Source: Streptacidiphilus sp041262525
GTDB taxonomy: Bacteria; Actinomycetota; Actinomycetes; Streptomycetales; Streptomycetaceae
Assembly: GCF_041262525.1 (NCBI RefSeq)
Contig: NZ_JBGCCK010000004.1
Coordinates: forward strand, 1 to 64,000
DNA length: 64,000 bases
Direction of reading: 5' to 3'
This document shows, in pieces, positions 1-8,446 of this stretch. Numbering within the stretch: the first letter of the stretch is position 1; every line of letters begins with the position of its first letter. The position numbers were made by a program, and so were the translations under genes. Under the pieces are notes generated by a model. It ran no database searches. It had not been told where the DNA came from and worked only from the letters and a program-made list of their open reading frames with translations.

Positions 1-180
1 CGCGAGGAACTGCGCGACAAGCCACCGACATGCGGATGGTCCTCAACGCGCAGGGCCATCCGCACGCGGGGGGTTGCTCGCGCAGTTCCTCGCGCCCCTG
101 GTGGTGCAACGGACCCTCCGTCGAGACCTGTCGCGCCCACGCGGCGCAGCCGCATATCAGCAGAGCCTCGCGCCCCTGGT
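1..180. repeat. Dispersed intergenic repeat, composite copy 1 (cut by window edge)
   Basis: Positions 1-110 are a long imperfect inverted repeat (type B): a left arm related to GGGGCGCGAGGAACTGCGCG and a right arm CGCGCAGTTCCTCGCGCCCC, enclosing an inner perfect pair TGCGGATGG/CCATCCGCA. Positions 111-180 are the reverse complement of a second module (type A, GGCGCGAGGCTCTG... GCCGCGTGGGCGCGAC). Related copies recur at 8.2, 24.0, 32.9, 36.6, 50.4, 57.5 and 61.3 kb. The first few bases of the left arm lie outside the window. The repeat reaches the stop codon of the methyltransferase gene. Confidence 0.9.
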
Positions 181-851
181 CAGCGCATCAGTGTGAGGAA
201 CGTTCGACCGTCGGCGTGCCAACTCTCAGTGGGGCGGAGGCCCGCCGCGGCAGCCGCGTGGCGGGTGGCCGCAAGGCCCAGGCGGGCCCAGGGGAAGGCG
301 GGGCCGGGAAGCGCCGAGGGCGATTCGAGGCGGACGGTGAGGCGTTCGTCGACCTCGGCCGGTTCGACCTCGACGAGCAGCTGACCGCCCGGGGCCAGCA
401 GTTCGGCGGCGCGCGTCAGCAGGGCGAGCGGGTCGCCGCCGATGCCGAGGTTGCCGTCGGCGAGCAGGGCGGTCCCCCAGCGGCCCTCGCCAGGCAGGCG
501 GTCGAAGACCGAGCGGCACAGCGCGCTGCCGCCGAGCCCGACCGTGCGGACCACCGCCGCGTGCGTGACGTCGACGCCCAGGGCCGGGAGGCCGCACCGC
601 TGCAGGGCGGTCACCAGGCGGCCGGGTCCGCAGCCGATGTCCAGCGTCGGGACACCGCGCCGCAGCGCGCGGGCCAGCAGGCTCGCGTCCGCCCCGTCCG
701 GCTCGCCGCACCAGCGCTCGACATGAAGGGGGACGCGTTCGCCGGTGTCCTCGCGGCGCAGCCACAGCGGGCCGCGCCCGGTGCGCATCGCCTCCGCGAA
801 CGGATCGTCGACCCGGCCCCAGCCGAGGGGGACCGCGACCGCGACGCTCAC
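180..851 (-). CDS. Class I SAM-dependent methyltransferase
   Basis: 223 aa, about the size of a single Rossmann-fold methyltransferase. Motif I is clear at residues about 70-80 (LDIGCGPGRLV), followed by an acidic strand end (GVDVTHAA) and a late motif around LAPGGQLLVEVEP. The acceptor substrate cannot be told from the sequence. It starts with GTG at 851, which overlaps the TGA of the upstream glycosyltransferase fusion (GTGA), so the two are translationally coupled and probably act in one envelope or polyketide/lipid glycosylation step. That functional link is inference only. No signal peptide, so cytoplasmic. Confidence 0.85.
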   Translation of the reverse strand: MSVAVAVPLGWGRVDDPFAEAMRTGRGPLWLRREDTGERVPLHVERWCGEPDGADASLLARALRRGVPTLDIGCGPGRLVTALQRCGLPALGVDVTHAAVVRTVGLGGSALCRSVFDRLPGEGRWGTALLADGNLGIGGDPLALLTRAAELLAPGGQLLVEVEPAEVDERLTVRLESPSALPGPAFPWARLGLAATRHAAAAAGLRPTESWHADGRTFLTLMR

Positions 852-2179
852 CCGCGCACCGCCCCTACCCGCGCCTCACGCCAGGCCGCCGCGAAACGGG
901 AGGTCGGGGCGAGGGCGGCGACCTCCGCCGCCGACGCCGCCGTGTCCACGTCCGTCAGCGCCGACAGCTCCCGCACCCGCAGGCCCGCCGCCGCCAGGCG
1001 GGAGCGCAGCACCGCCCCCGTCGTGTCCGTCGAGATCGGCAGCCCGTGCAGCAGCCGCGCCGCGAGCTCCGGCGTCGGACGGGCCAGGCCGAAGGCCCAG
1101 AAGCCGCCGTCCGTCGCCGGGCCGAACCAGGCGTCCACACCCGCCCGTGCCGCAGGCGACAGCGGCTCGGCCAGCGTGCGCGCGGCGAGCTGCGGCGTGT
1201 CCATCCCCACCAGCAGCGCTGGAGTGGAGCCCGCCACCGCCGCGAAGGCCGCGGCCAGCCTGCGGTCCAGGCCGCCCTCCGCCTGCGGGACGACCTCCCA
1301 GCCCGGCCGCAGCCACGGTCCCGGCGCGCCGTCCAGGACCAGGACCCGCCGCGAGGCCGGGACCTGATCCAAGGTCACGAGTGTGTCCGCGAGCGCCGCC
1401 TCCGCCACCTGCGCCGCCTGATCCGCCGTCAGTCCGTCGCCGATCAGCCGGGTCTTGACCCGGCCGGCGACCGGCGCCTTCGCCAGCACCAGCAGGACCG
1501 GCGCGGGCGCGGCCAGGATCGCGCTCATGTCCCGCACCGCCTGCCGCGTGCCGCGCAGTGTGCCGGTCACCTTCGAGCGGCCCGCGCGCGGCCGGTAGGT
1601 GACCGGAACCTCGCCCACCCGCATCCCGGCCGCCGAGGCGGCGAGCACCATCTCCAGCGGGTAGCCCGAACGCCGGTCCCCCAGCCCGAGGGCCAGCAGC
1701 CGCTCGCGGGAGGCCACCCGCATCGGTCCGAGGTCGTGCAGCGGCGCGCCCGTCCGCGAGCGCAGCCGCCGGGCCAGCTCCGCGTTGGCCAGCCGGGCGT
1801 GCGCGGGCCACGCGCCCCGTCCGGCCGGGATCCGGCGCCCGAGGACGAGGTCGGCCCGGTCCGCCGTGAGCTGTGCGAGCAGTCGGGGCAGCTCCGCCGG
1901 GTCCAGCGAGGCGTCGCAGTCGCAGAACGCGACCCACGGCGCCCGCGCCGCCAGCAGACCCGCGTGGCAGGCGGCGCCGAAGCCGCGCCTCGGCTCGTGG
2001 ACGACGGTCGCGCCGAGCGAGGCGGCCAGTTCGGGCGAGCCGTCCGTCGATCCGTTGTCCACCACGATCGGACGAACCCCTGCGGGCATCCGGCCGAGCA
2101 CCCAGGGCAGTGCCGCTGATTCGTCCAGACAGGGAAGTACCAGGTCGACGGCGTCCGCGGCGTTCTCCATACGCGTCAT
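848..2179 (-). CDS. Family 2 glycosyltransferase fused to a DUF2064 nucleotidyltransferase-like domain
   Basis: 443 aa. Residues about 10-230 are a GT2 domain (LVLPCLDESAALPWVL, VDNGSTDGS, and the DCDASLD metal-binding region). From about residue 230 comes a DUF2064/TIGR04282-type domain (LVLAKAPVAGRVKTRL, LLVGMDTPQL, WFGPATDGGFWAFGL), a fold related to nucleotidyltransferases. The reading frame is continuous, so the fusion is real rather than two genes. A GTG at 2188 is possible, but ATG at 2179 lies 7 nt after a -10-like TAGCGT (minus strand) without a Shine-Dalgarno, fitting leaderless translation. It is divergent from the response regulator at 2295 and overlaps the methyltransferase by 4 nt. 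Substrate unknown. Confidence 0.85.
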   Translation of the reverse strand: MTRMENAADAVDLVLPCLDESAALPWVLGRMPAGVRPIVVDNGSTDGSPELAASLGATVVHEPRRGFGAACHAGLLAARAPWVAFCDCDASLDPAELPRLLAQLTADRADLVLGRRIPAGRGAWPAHARLANAELARRLRSRTGAPLHDLGPMRVASRERLLALGLGDRRSGYPLEMVLAASAAGMRVGEVPVTYRPRAGRSKVTGTLRGTRQAVRDMSAILAAPAPVLLVLAKAPVAGRVKTRLIGDGLTADQAAQVAEAALADTLVTLDQVPASRRVLVLDGAPGPWLRPGWEVVPQAEGGLDRRLAAAFAAVAGSTPALLVGMDTPQLAARTLAEPLSPAARAGVDAWFGPATDGGFWAFGLARPTPELAARLLHGLPISTDTTGAVLRSRLAAAGLRVRELSALTDVDTAASAAEVAALAPTSRFAAAWREARVGAVRG

Positions 2180-2294
2180 GGGCCTCACGCTACGAGCGCG
2201 ACCCGGCCCGCAGACCGCAGCGGCACCTTACGGAACGCGAACGTCGGTGCCTCGAAAGGGATCACCGCAGGCCGAAGACTCCTACGGTGGAGGT

Positions 2295-3104
2295 GTGACC
2301 CAACCACTCGACGACGCGGCCGCCTCCGTACAGGCAGACGTACCGGTAGCCGTGCCCGCCCCGCTGCCTCGCCGGATCCTGGTCGTGGACGACGACCCGA
2401 CCGTGGCCGAGGTCGTCACCGGCTACCTGCTGCGCGCCGGCTACACCGTGGACCGGGCCGGCGACGGCCGCGCCGCGCTGGAGCAGGCCGCCGCGCGACG
2501 GCCGGACCTCGTCGTGCTCGACCTGATGCTGCCGGAGATCGACGGCCTGGAGGTCTGCCGCCGCCTGCGCGCGGAGCCGGCGACGCGGAACGTGCCCGTC
2601 GTCATGCTGACCGCCAAGGGCGACGAGCACGACCGGATCCTCGGCCTCGAGCTGGGCGCGGACGACTACGTCACCAAGCCCTTCTCGCCGCGCGAGCTGG
2701 TGCTGCGGATCCAGTCCGTGCTGCGCCGCAGCGCGGGCGTCCCGACGCCGGCCGAGGAGGGCGGCCCGCTCGCCGCGGGCGACCTGCGGGTCGACCCCGC
2801 CGCCCGCCGGGCCTGGCGCGGCACCCGCGAACTGACATTGACCCTGCGTGAGTTCGACCTGCTGGCCTTCCTGCTCGCGCACCCGGGCACGGCCTTCGGC
2901 CGCGAGGAGCTGATGCACCGGGTCTGGGGCTGGGACTTCGGCGACCTGTCGACGGTGACGGTGCATGTGCGGCGACTGCGCGAGAAGGTCGAGGACGACG
3001 CCGCCGCGCCGCGCCTGATCACGACGGTCTGGGGCGTGGGCTACCGCTTCGACCCCTCGGACGGGCCGACCCGCGCCCAGGAGACGGTGGTACCCGATGC
3101 ATGA
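2295..3104 (+). CDS. OmpR/PhoB-family response regulator
   Basis: 269 aa. After an N-terminal tail of about 30 residues comes a receiver domain (ILVVDDDPTVAEVV acidic pair; phosphoacceptor Asp in VVLDLMLPEIDG; switch Thr in MLTAKGDE; Lys in DDYVTKPFSPREL). A C-terminal winged-helix DNA-binding domain follows (LTLREFDLLAFLL, VTVHVRRLREKVE, TVWGVGYRF). The GTG start lies 6 nt after TACGGT and has no usable ribosome-binding site, suggesting a leaderless transcript; a longer upstream reading frame is antisense to the glycosyltransferase. It overlaps the kinase gene by 8 nt, so the pair is one operon. The signal is unknown. Confidence 0.93.
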   Translation: MTQPLDDAAASVQADVPVAVPAPLPRRILVVDDDPTVAEVVTGYLLRAGYTVDRAGDGRAALEQAAARRPDLVVLDLMLPEIDGLEVCRRLRAEPATRNVPVVMLTAKGDEHDRILGLELGADDYVTKPFSPRELVLRIQSVLRRSAGVPTPAEEGGPLAAGDLRVDPAARRAWRGTRELTLTLREFDLLAFLLAHPGTAFGREELMHRVWGWDFGDLSTVTVHVRRLREKVEDDAAAPRLITTVWGVGYRFDPSDGPTRAQETVVPDA

Positions 3105-4227
3105 CCTGCTGGTGATGGCCGCCTACGCGGCCCTCGGCGCGGGCCTGGCCGGACTGGCCGGCTGGCCGGCGGTACGGCTGCTGCGGCGGCGCTCACTGTC
3201 CTGGTCGCTGTTCACGGTGGCGCTGGTGACGGTGCTGGCCGTGGCCGCCGGGACGATCGCGGTGGCGCAGGCGATGTTCCTGTCGAAGCACGACTACGGG
3301 GTCGTGGTCGTGGTGCTGTGCATGGGCTCGCTGGTCTCGCTGTTCGTGGCCTGGCTGCTGGGACGCCAAGTGGCGATCGGCAGCCAGGAGTTGACGCGCG
3401 CGGCGCGGACCGTCGGCAGCGACGCCGGCTTCTCGGCGCCTGCGGTGCCGCTGAGCTCCGAGATGTCCGCGCTCGGCGCGGAGCTGGCCGCGACCAGCGC
3501 GCGCCTGGCCGAGTCGCGGCAGCGCGAGCGCGCGCTGGAGTCCTCGCGGCGTGAGCTGATCGCCTGGATCTCGCACGACCTGCGCACCCCGCTGGCGGGC
3601 CTGCGGGCGATGGCGGAGGCCCTGGAGGACGGCGTCGCCGACGACCCGCGCCGCTACCACGCGCGGATCCGCACCGAGGTCGACCGGCTGACCGGCATGG
3701 TCGACGACCTCTTCGAGCTCTCCCGCATCCAGGCGGGCGCGCTCACCCTCACCCTCTCCCGCGTCTCCGTCTACGACCTGGTCGGCGACGCGATAGCGGG
3801 GGCGTACCCGCTGGCGCGCGAGCGCGGGGTGCGGCTGATCGGCGACGGCATCGTGCCCGTCCCGGTGGAGGTGGACCCGCGCGAGATGACCCGCGTGCTG
3901 GGCAACCTGCTCATGAACGCGATCCGCGCCACGCCGGTCGACGGCACCGTCGCCGTCGCGGCGCGCTCGCGGGACCGCGAGGTCGTCGTCTCGGTCACCG
4001 ACGGCTGCGGCGGCATCCCGGAGGCCGACCTCCCCCGCGTCTTCGAAACCGGCTGGCGCGGCGCGGCCGCGCGTACCCCGCGAGCCCCGGTGGCCGGCGA
4101 GGCGGGCGCGGGCCTCGGCCTGGCCATCGTCCGCGGCATCGTCGAGGCCCACGAGGGCCGCGCGAGCGTCCACAACGTCAGCGGCGGCTGCTGCTTCGAG
4201 ATCGCGTTGCCGACGGCGGGTCTCTGA
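3097..4227 (+). CDS. Membrane sensor histidine kinase, partner of the upstream regulator
   Basis: 376 aa. Three hydrophobic segments lie in the first 90 residues, with almost no extracytoplasmic domain and no obvious HAMP. A dimerisation/phosphoacceptor box follows (ELIAWISHDLRTPLAGL, the His is the phosphosite). The ATPase domain shows an N box (NLLMNAIRATP), a G1-like VTDGCGGIPE and a G2 box AGLGLAIVRGIVEAHEG. The lack of a sensory ectodomain suggests it senses the membrane or a membrane partner (inference). ATG at 3097 overlaps the regulator stop by 8 nt. Confidence 0.92.
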   Translation: MHDLLVMAAYAALGAGLAGLAGWPAVRLLRRRSLSWSLFTVALVTVLAVAAGTIAVAQAMFLSKHDYGVVVVVLCMGSLVSLFVAWLLGRQVAIGSQELTRAARTVGSDAGFSAPAVPLSSEMSALGAELAATSARLAESRQRERALESSRRELIAWISHDLRTPLAGLRAMAEALEDGVADDPRRYHARIRTEVDRLTGMVDDLFELSRIQAGALTLTLSRVSVYDLVGDAIAGAYPLARERGVRLIGDGIVPVPVEVDPREMTRVLGNLLMNAIRATPVDGTVAVAARSRDREVVVSVTDGCGGIPEADLPRVFETGWRGAAARTPRAPVAGEAGAGLGLAIVRGIVEAHEGRASVHNVSGGCCFEIALPTAGL

Positions 4228-4395
4228 CGCCCGGCGCGCCGAGTCAGCGTGGCAAGCAGCCTGCCGAAGGCGATAGCTTCGGACCGTGGCTGCGCGGCGA
4301 CGCAGTGCCGTTCGGCCCCTGCACGATCGACACCGCGTTGTTCAAGCAGTACAGCCGCTGACAGGCCGGTCGGCGGGCGAGCGAAAGACAGGGAA

Positions 4396-4857
4396 TTGCG
4401 CGCGCAGGAGCTGATCGAGAGCCTCGGCCTGGAGCCGCACCCCGAAGGGGGCTACTTCCGCCGGATCTACACCAGCCCACACGGGCTCGCCACCGAGAGC
4501 GGCGAGCGGCCGACGGCGACGTCGATCTACTACCTGATGACGGACGCTCAGCCGTGCGGGCGACTGCACCGCAACCGCAGCGACATCCTGCACTTCTTCC
4601 TCGAAGGCGACCTGGTCGAGTACCAGCTCCTCGACCCGGACGGCGGGCGCAGCGTCCGGCCGCTGGGCGGTGCTGAGGAGCGCCACCTGCTGGTGCCCGG
4701 CGGCTGGTGGAAGGCATCCCTCCTGCCGGAAGGCTCCCGCTATGCGCTGGTGGCCGAGGTGGTCACGCCCGGGTTCGACTTCGCCGACCATGAGTTCGCG
4801 CGGGAGCAGGATCTTCCGTTGGACCATCGCCCGGCGCTCCGCCCGTTCCTGGGTTAG
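4396..4857 (+). CDS. Cupin-fold protein of the DUF985 family
   Basis: 153 aa. The family pattern is complete: ELIESLGLEPHPEGGYFRRIY at the N-terminus, TSIYYLMTD, the cupin strand LHRNRSDILHFFLEGD, and VPGGWWKASLL with VTPGFDFADHEF near the end. Members are small cytosolic beta-barrel proteins of uncertain, possibly epimerase-like, activity. The open frame extends to 4249 but those residues are unlike the family. I take TTG at 4396, which fits the conserved N-terminus though its ribosome-binding site (GACAGGGA) is very close. It converges with the epimerase gene, overlapping by 4 nt. Confidence 0.8.
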   Translation: MRAQELIESLGLEPHPEGGYFRRIYTSPHGLATESGERPTATSIYYLMTDAQPCGRLHRNRSDILHFFLEGDLVEYQLLDPDGGRSVRPLGGAEERHLLVPGGWWKASLLPEGSRYALVAEVVTPGFDFADHEFAREQDLPLDHRPALRPFLG

Positions 4858-5861
4858 TCGGCTTCCCGCGAGAACTCCGCCATGCCGTCGGCGAAGGAGA
4901 TCTGCGGCTTCCAGCCGAGTTCCTCCCGCAGCCGCTGCGAGTCGGCGGTGATGTGGCGGACGTCGCCGAGGCGGTACTCGCCGGTCACCTTGGGTTCCGG
5001 GCCGCCGCAGGCGGCCGCCAGCGCGGAGGCGAGGTCGCCGACGGTGTGGATCACGCCGCTGCCGACGTTGTAGCTGCGGAGGGAGCCGGGTTCGCGATCG
5101 TCCAGAGAAGCCAGCGCCGCCACGTTCGCCGAGGCGACGTCGGAGACGTGGACGAAGTCGCGGCGTTGGGCGCCGTCCTCGAAGACGCGTGGGGCCTCGC
5201 CGCGGGCCAGCGCCGAGCGGAAGAGGGCGGCGACGCCCGCGTAGGGGGTGTCACGGGGCAGGCCGGGGCCGTAGACGTTGTGGTAGCGCAGCGCGACGGC
5301 CGTGCCGCCGGAGGCGCGCGCCCAGGCGGAGGCGAGGTGTTCCTGGGCGAGCTTCGTCGCCGCGTAGACGTTGCGCGGATCGGTCGGAGCGTCCTCGTCG
5401 ACCAGGCCCGGCGTCAACTCCGCGCCACAGCGCGGGCAGCGGGGCTCGAAGCGGCCCGCGTCCAGGTCCGCGACCCGGCGCGGCGGCGCGGCGACCCTGC
5501 CGTGCTCCGCGCAGTCGTAGCGACCCTCGCCATAGACCACCATCGACCCGGCCAGCACCAGCCGAGGCACTGATGCCCGCGCCATCGCGGCCAGCAGCAC
5601 GGCCGTCCCCAGGTCGTTGCAGCCGACGTAGTCGGGGGCGTCGTCCAGGTTCACACCCAGGCCGACCTTCGCCGCCTGATGGCAGACCGCGTCGACGCCA
5701 CGCAGGGCGTCCGCGACGACGGAAGGGTCGCGGACATCACCCTGGATGCCGCCCGGCACAGGCCGCAGATCGAGCACCCGCACGTCGTGCCCCGCCGCGA
5801 GCAGCGCCCGCGCCACGGCCGTTCCGATGAAACCGGCTCCGCCGGTGAGCAGTACCTGCAT
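4854..5861 (-). CDS. NAD-dependent epimerase/dehydratase (extended SDR) with a zinc-ribbon-like insert
   Basis: 335 aa. The Rossmann motif is at residues 5-12 (LTGGAGFIG) and the catalytic Tyr-X3-Lys is Y166/K170 (YAATK). The fold matches UDP-glucose 4-epimerase-like enzymes acting on sugar nucleotides. Between the active-site strand and the YxxxK motif is an insert with C117-x2-H120 and C142-PR-C145, which looks like a small metal-binding loop. The start ATG at 5861 lies 7 nt after TAGCGT (minus strand), a leaderless pattern; the open frame extends to 5918 but without family similarity. Sugar substrate unknown; nearby glycosyltransferases suggest cell-envelope sugars. Confidence 0.85.
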   Translation of the reverse strand: MQVLLTGGAGFIGTAVARALLAAGHDVRVLDLRPVPGGIQGDVRDPSVVADALRGVDAVCHQAAKVGLGVNLDDAPDYVGCNDLGTAVLLAAMARASVPRLVLAGSMVVYGEGRYDCAEHGRVAAPPRRVADLDAGRFEPRCPRCGAELTPGLVDEDAPTDPRNVYAATKLAQEHLASAWARASGGTAVALRYHNVYGPGLPRDTPYAGVAALFRSALARGEAPRVFEDGAQRRDFVHVSDVASANVAALASLDDREPGSLRSYNVGSGVIHTVGDLASALAAACGGPEPKVTGEYRLGDVRHITADSQRLREELGWKPQISFADGMAEFSREAD

Positions 5862-5950
5862 GCCTGCGACGCTAGGCCCGCCCACCCCCCGGCGCAGCAC
5901 GCAGCGCCCGCGCGTCATGACTCCGTAAGACGCCTGCGAGGATAGGGCGC

Positions 5951-6919
5951 ATGCGCATCACGGTACTGGCCGGAGGAATCGGCGGAGCGCGCTTTCTGCG
6001 CGGACTCAAGGCGGCGATCGGCGAAGCCGATGAGATCACCGTCATCGGGAACACGGGCGACGACATCCACCTGTTCGGGCTGAAGGTCTGCCCTGATCTG
6101 GACACCGTGATGTACACGCTCGGCAGCGGCATCAACGAGGACCAGGGCTGGGGCCGCGCCGAAGAGACCTGGTCCGTCAAGAACGAGCTGGCCGCCTACG
6201 GCGTCGGCCCCGCCTGGTTCGGGCTGGGCGACAAGGACTTCGCCACCCACATCGTCCGCACCCAGATGCTCGGCGCCGGCTACCCGCTCAGCGCGGTCAC
6301 CGAGGCCCTGTGCGACCGCTGGCAGCCGGGCGTCCGGCTGCTGCCGATGTCCGACGACAGGATCGAGACCCACGTCGTCATCGAGGACCCCGAGCTGGAC
6401 GGCAAGCGCCGTGCGGTCCACTTCCAGGAGTACTGGGTCAAGCTGCACGCCGCCGTCCCCGCACAGGCGATCCTGCCCGTCGGCGCGGAGACCGCGAAGC
6501 CCGCGCCCGGCGTGCTGGAAGCGATCGCCGAGGCGGACGTCATCCTCTTCCCGCCGTCCAACCCGGTGGTCAGCATCGGCACGATCCTCGCGGTGCCCGG
6601 CATCCGCGAGGCGATCGTCGCCGCGGACGCGCCCGTCGTCGGCCTCTCCCCCATCATCGGCGGCGCGCCGGTGCGCGGTATGGCGGACAAGGTGCTGGAG
6701 GCCGTCGGCGTGGAGACGACCGCCGCCGCGGTGGCCAGGCACTACGGCCCCGGCCTGGTCGACGGCTGGCTCGTGCACACCTCCGACGCCGGTTCGATCG
6801 CCGAGGTCGAGGCCGCCGGCATCACCTGCCGCGCGGTGCCGCTGCTGATGACGGACGTCGAGACGACGGCCGCGATGGCGCGTCAGGCGCTCGAGCTGGC
6901 CGAGCAGGTGCGCGGATGA
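5951..6919 (+). CDS. fbiA: 2-phospho-L-lactate transferase FbiA/CofD (coenzyme F420 synthesis)
   Basis: 322 aa, normal length. FbiA joins the deazaflavin Fo to the guanylylated phospho-(enol)lactate donor, giving (dehydro-)F420-0. The family signatures are present: VLAGGIGGARFLRGL at the N-terminus, IGNTGDDIHLFGLKVCPDLDTVMYTL, WFGLGDKDFATH and FPPSNPVVSIG. ATG at 5951 follows GAGGA at 5938 with 8 nt spacing. It overlaps fbiB by 4 nt (ATGA). The donor-making enzyme (CofC/FbiD) and Fo synthase are not in the window. Confidence 0.96.
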   Translation: MRITVLAGGIGGARFLRGLKAAIGEADEITVIGNTGDDIHLFGLKVCPDLDTVMYTLGSGINEDQGWGRAEETWSVKNELAAYGVGPAWFGLGDKDFATHIVRTQMLGAGYPLSAVTEALCDRWQPGVRLLPMSDDRIETHVVIEDPELDGKRRAVHFQEYWVKLHAAVPAQAILPVGAETAKPAPGVLEAIAEADVILFPPSNPVVSIGTILAVPGIREAIVAADAPVVGLSPIIGGAPVRGMADKVLEAVGVETTAAAVARHYGPGLVDGWLVHTSDAGSIAEVEAAGITCRAVPLLMTDVETTAAMARQALELAEQVRG

Positions 6920-8214
6920 GCGAGGTGCGGATCGTCGGGATCGACGGCCTGCCGGAGGTCGGCGCGGGGGACGATCTCGCCCAGCTGCTCTTCGCCACCG
7001 GGGCGGAGCTGGCGGACGGCGACATCCTGCTGGTCACCTCGAAGGTCGTCAGCAAGGCCGAGGGCCGCCTCGTCCGGGCGACGGACCGCGAGGCCGCGAT
7101 CGACGCGGAGGCGGTCCGCGTCGTCGCCCGGCGCGGGCGGACCCGGATCGTCGAGAACCGGCAGGGCCTGGTCATGGCGGCCGCGGGCGTCGACGCCTCC
7201 AACACGCCGTCAGGCACGGTCCTGCTGCTGCCCGAGGACCCGGACGCCTCGGCGCGGACGCTGCGGAAGCGGCTGCACGAGCTGACGGGCAAGCGGGTCG
7301 GCATCGTGATCACCGACACCTTCGGCCGCCCCTGGCGTAACGGTCTGACCGACGTCGCCATCGGCGCGGCGGGCGTCTCGGTCCTGGAGGACCACCGCGG
7401 CCGGGTGGACAGCCACGGCAACGAGCTCGCGCTGACGGTCACCGCGATCGCGGACGAGCTGGCCGCGGCGGCGGACCTCGTGAAGGGCAAGACGTCGGGC
7501 CGTCCGGTGGCGATCGTGCGCGGCCTGGCGCACTTCGTGACGGAGGAGGACGGCGACGGCGTCCGTCCGCTGATCCGCCCGGCCGAGGAGGACCTGTTCC
7601 GGCTCGGCACGTCGGAGGCGATCCGCGAGGCGGTCCACGGCCGGCGCACCGTGCGCAGCTTCACCGCCGAGCCGGTGGACGCGGGCGCGGTCCGCCGCGC
7701 GGTCGCGGCGGCGATCACGGCCCCGGCCCCGCACCACACCACTCCGTGGCGGTTCGTGCTCGTCGAGTCGGCGGTCGCGCGAACCCGGCTGCTGGACGCG
7801 ATGCTGAGCGCGTGGAACCGCGACCTGGTGGAGCTGGACGGCTGGGACCCGGACCGCGTCGCCCGCCGCGTCCGGCGCGGCGACGTGCTGCGCAACGCGC
7901 CGTACCTGGTCGTCCCGTGCCTGGTCATGGACGGATCCCACGCCTACCCGGACGCGCGGCGGGCGGCGGCGGAACGGGAGATGTTCGTGGTGGCGATGGG
8001 CGCGGCGGTGGAGAACATGCTCGTCACGCTCGCAGGTGAGGGCCTGGGCACGGCGTGGGTCTCCTCGACCATGTTCTGCCGTCCGACCGTGCGGTCAGCG
8101 CTCGATCTCCCTGCCAGTTGGGACCCGATGGGCGCGATCGCCGTTGGCCGTCCAGCCGCTCCGGCGCCTTCGCGCCCACCCCGCGACCCGGAAGCCTTTT
8201 ACACAGTGCGGTAG
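6916..8214 (+). CDS. fbiB: Bifunctional F420 gamma-glutamyl ligase FbiB with C-terminal nitroreductase-like domain
   Basis: 432 aa, the length of the actinobacterial two-domain enzyme. Residues 1-250 are the CofE-type ligase that adds the first L-glutamates to F420-0 (DDLAQLL, LLVTSKVVSKAEGR, ITDTFGRPWRNGLTDVAIG, KGKTSGRPVAIVRGL). Residues about 260-432 are the FMN/nitroreductase-like domain (RRTVRSFTAEPVD, TTPWRFVLVES, GLGTAWVSSTMF), needed in mycobacterial FbiB for long poly-glutamate tails and dehydro-F420 reduction. ATG at 6916 overlaps the fbiA stop, so the pair is coupled. A dispersed repeat follows the stop. Confidence 0.96.
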   Translation: MSEVRIVGIDGLPEVGAGDDLAQLLFATGAELADGDILLVTSKVVSKAEGRLVRATDREAAIDAEAVRVVARRGRTRIVENRQGLVMAAAGVDASNTPSGTVLLLPEDPDASARTLRKRLHELTGKRVGIVITDTFGRPWRNGLTDVAIGAAGVSVLEDHRGRVDSHGNELALTVTAIADELAAAADLVKGKTSGRPVAIVRGLAHFVTEEDGDGVRPLIRPAEEDLFRLGTSEAIREAVHGRRTVRSFTAEPVDAGAVRRAVAAAITAPAPHHTTPWRFVLVESAVARTRLLDAMLSAWNRDLVELDGWDPDRVARRVRRGDVLRNAPYLVVPCLVMDGSHAYPDARRAAAEREMFVVAMGAAVENMLVTLAGEGLGTAWVSSTMFCRPTVRSALDLPASWDPMGAIAVGRPAAPAPSRPPRDPEAFYTVR

Positions 8215-8226
8215 TTGCACTCACCT

Positions 8227-8409
8227 CAGGGGCGCGAGGCTCTACCGATTTGCGGCTCCGCCGCGTGGGCGCGACAGCGCACGACGGAGGGCCAGTTGCA
8301 CTGTCAGGGGCGCGAGGAACTGCGCGACAAGCCACCCACGCAGGTACTGATCCGAACGCACAGGGCCATCCGCACAGGGTGGTATCTCGCGCAGTTCCCC
8401 GCGCCCCCA
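8227..8409. repeat. Dispersed intergenic repeat, A+B copy 2
   Basis: Module A (8227-8297) and module B (8305-8409) are joined by GTTGCA. In B the outer arms pair (AGGGGCGCGAGGAACTGCGC with GCGCAGTTCCCCGCGCCC), but the left inner arm is divergent (CGCAGGTACTGATCC), so CCATCCGCA on the right has no partner. It sits between the convergent stops of fbiB and the AlkA-like gene, where a bidirectional terminator would be expected. Confidence 0.9.
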
Positions 8410-8446
8410 GATAGTGAAGCTTCCCTGCGTGCCCCCGTGACCCGGA

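Noticed and set aside
30..1458. Long plus-strand open frames over the methyltransferase and glycosyltransferase genes
   Set aside because: Arg/Ala/Pro-rich shadow translations of high-GC genes, without domain pattern or ribosome-binding site.
8227..8409. Small ORFs of 80-120 codons across the repeat
   Set aside because: The same translations recur at each repeat copy (for example ELRDKPP, VVSRAVPRAP), reflecting repeat sequence, not genes.
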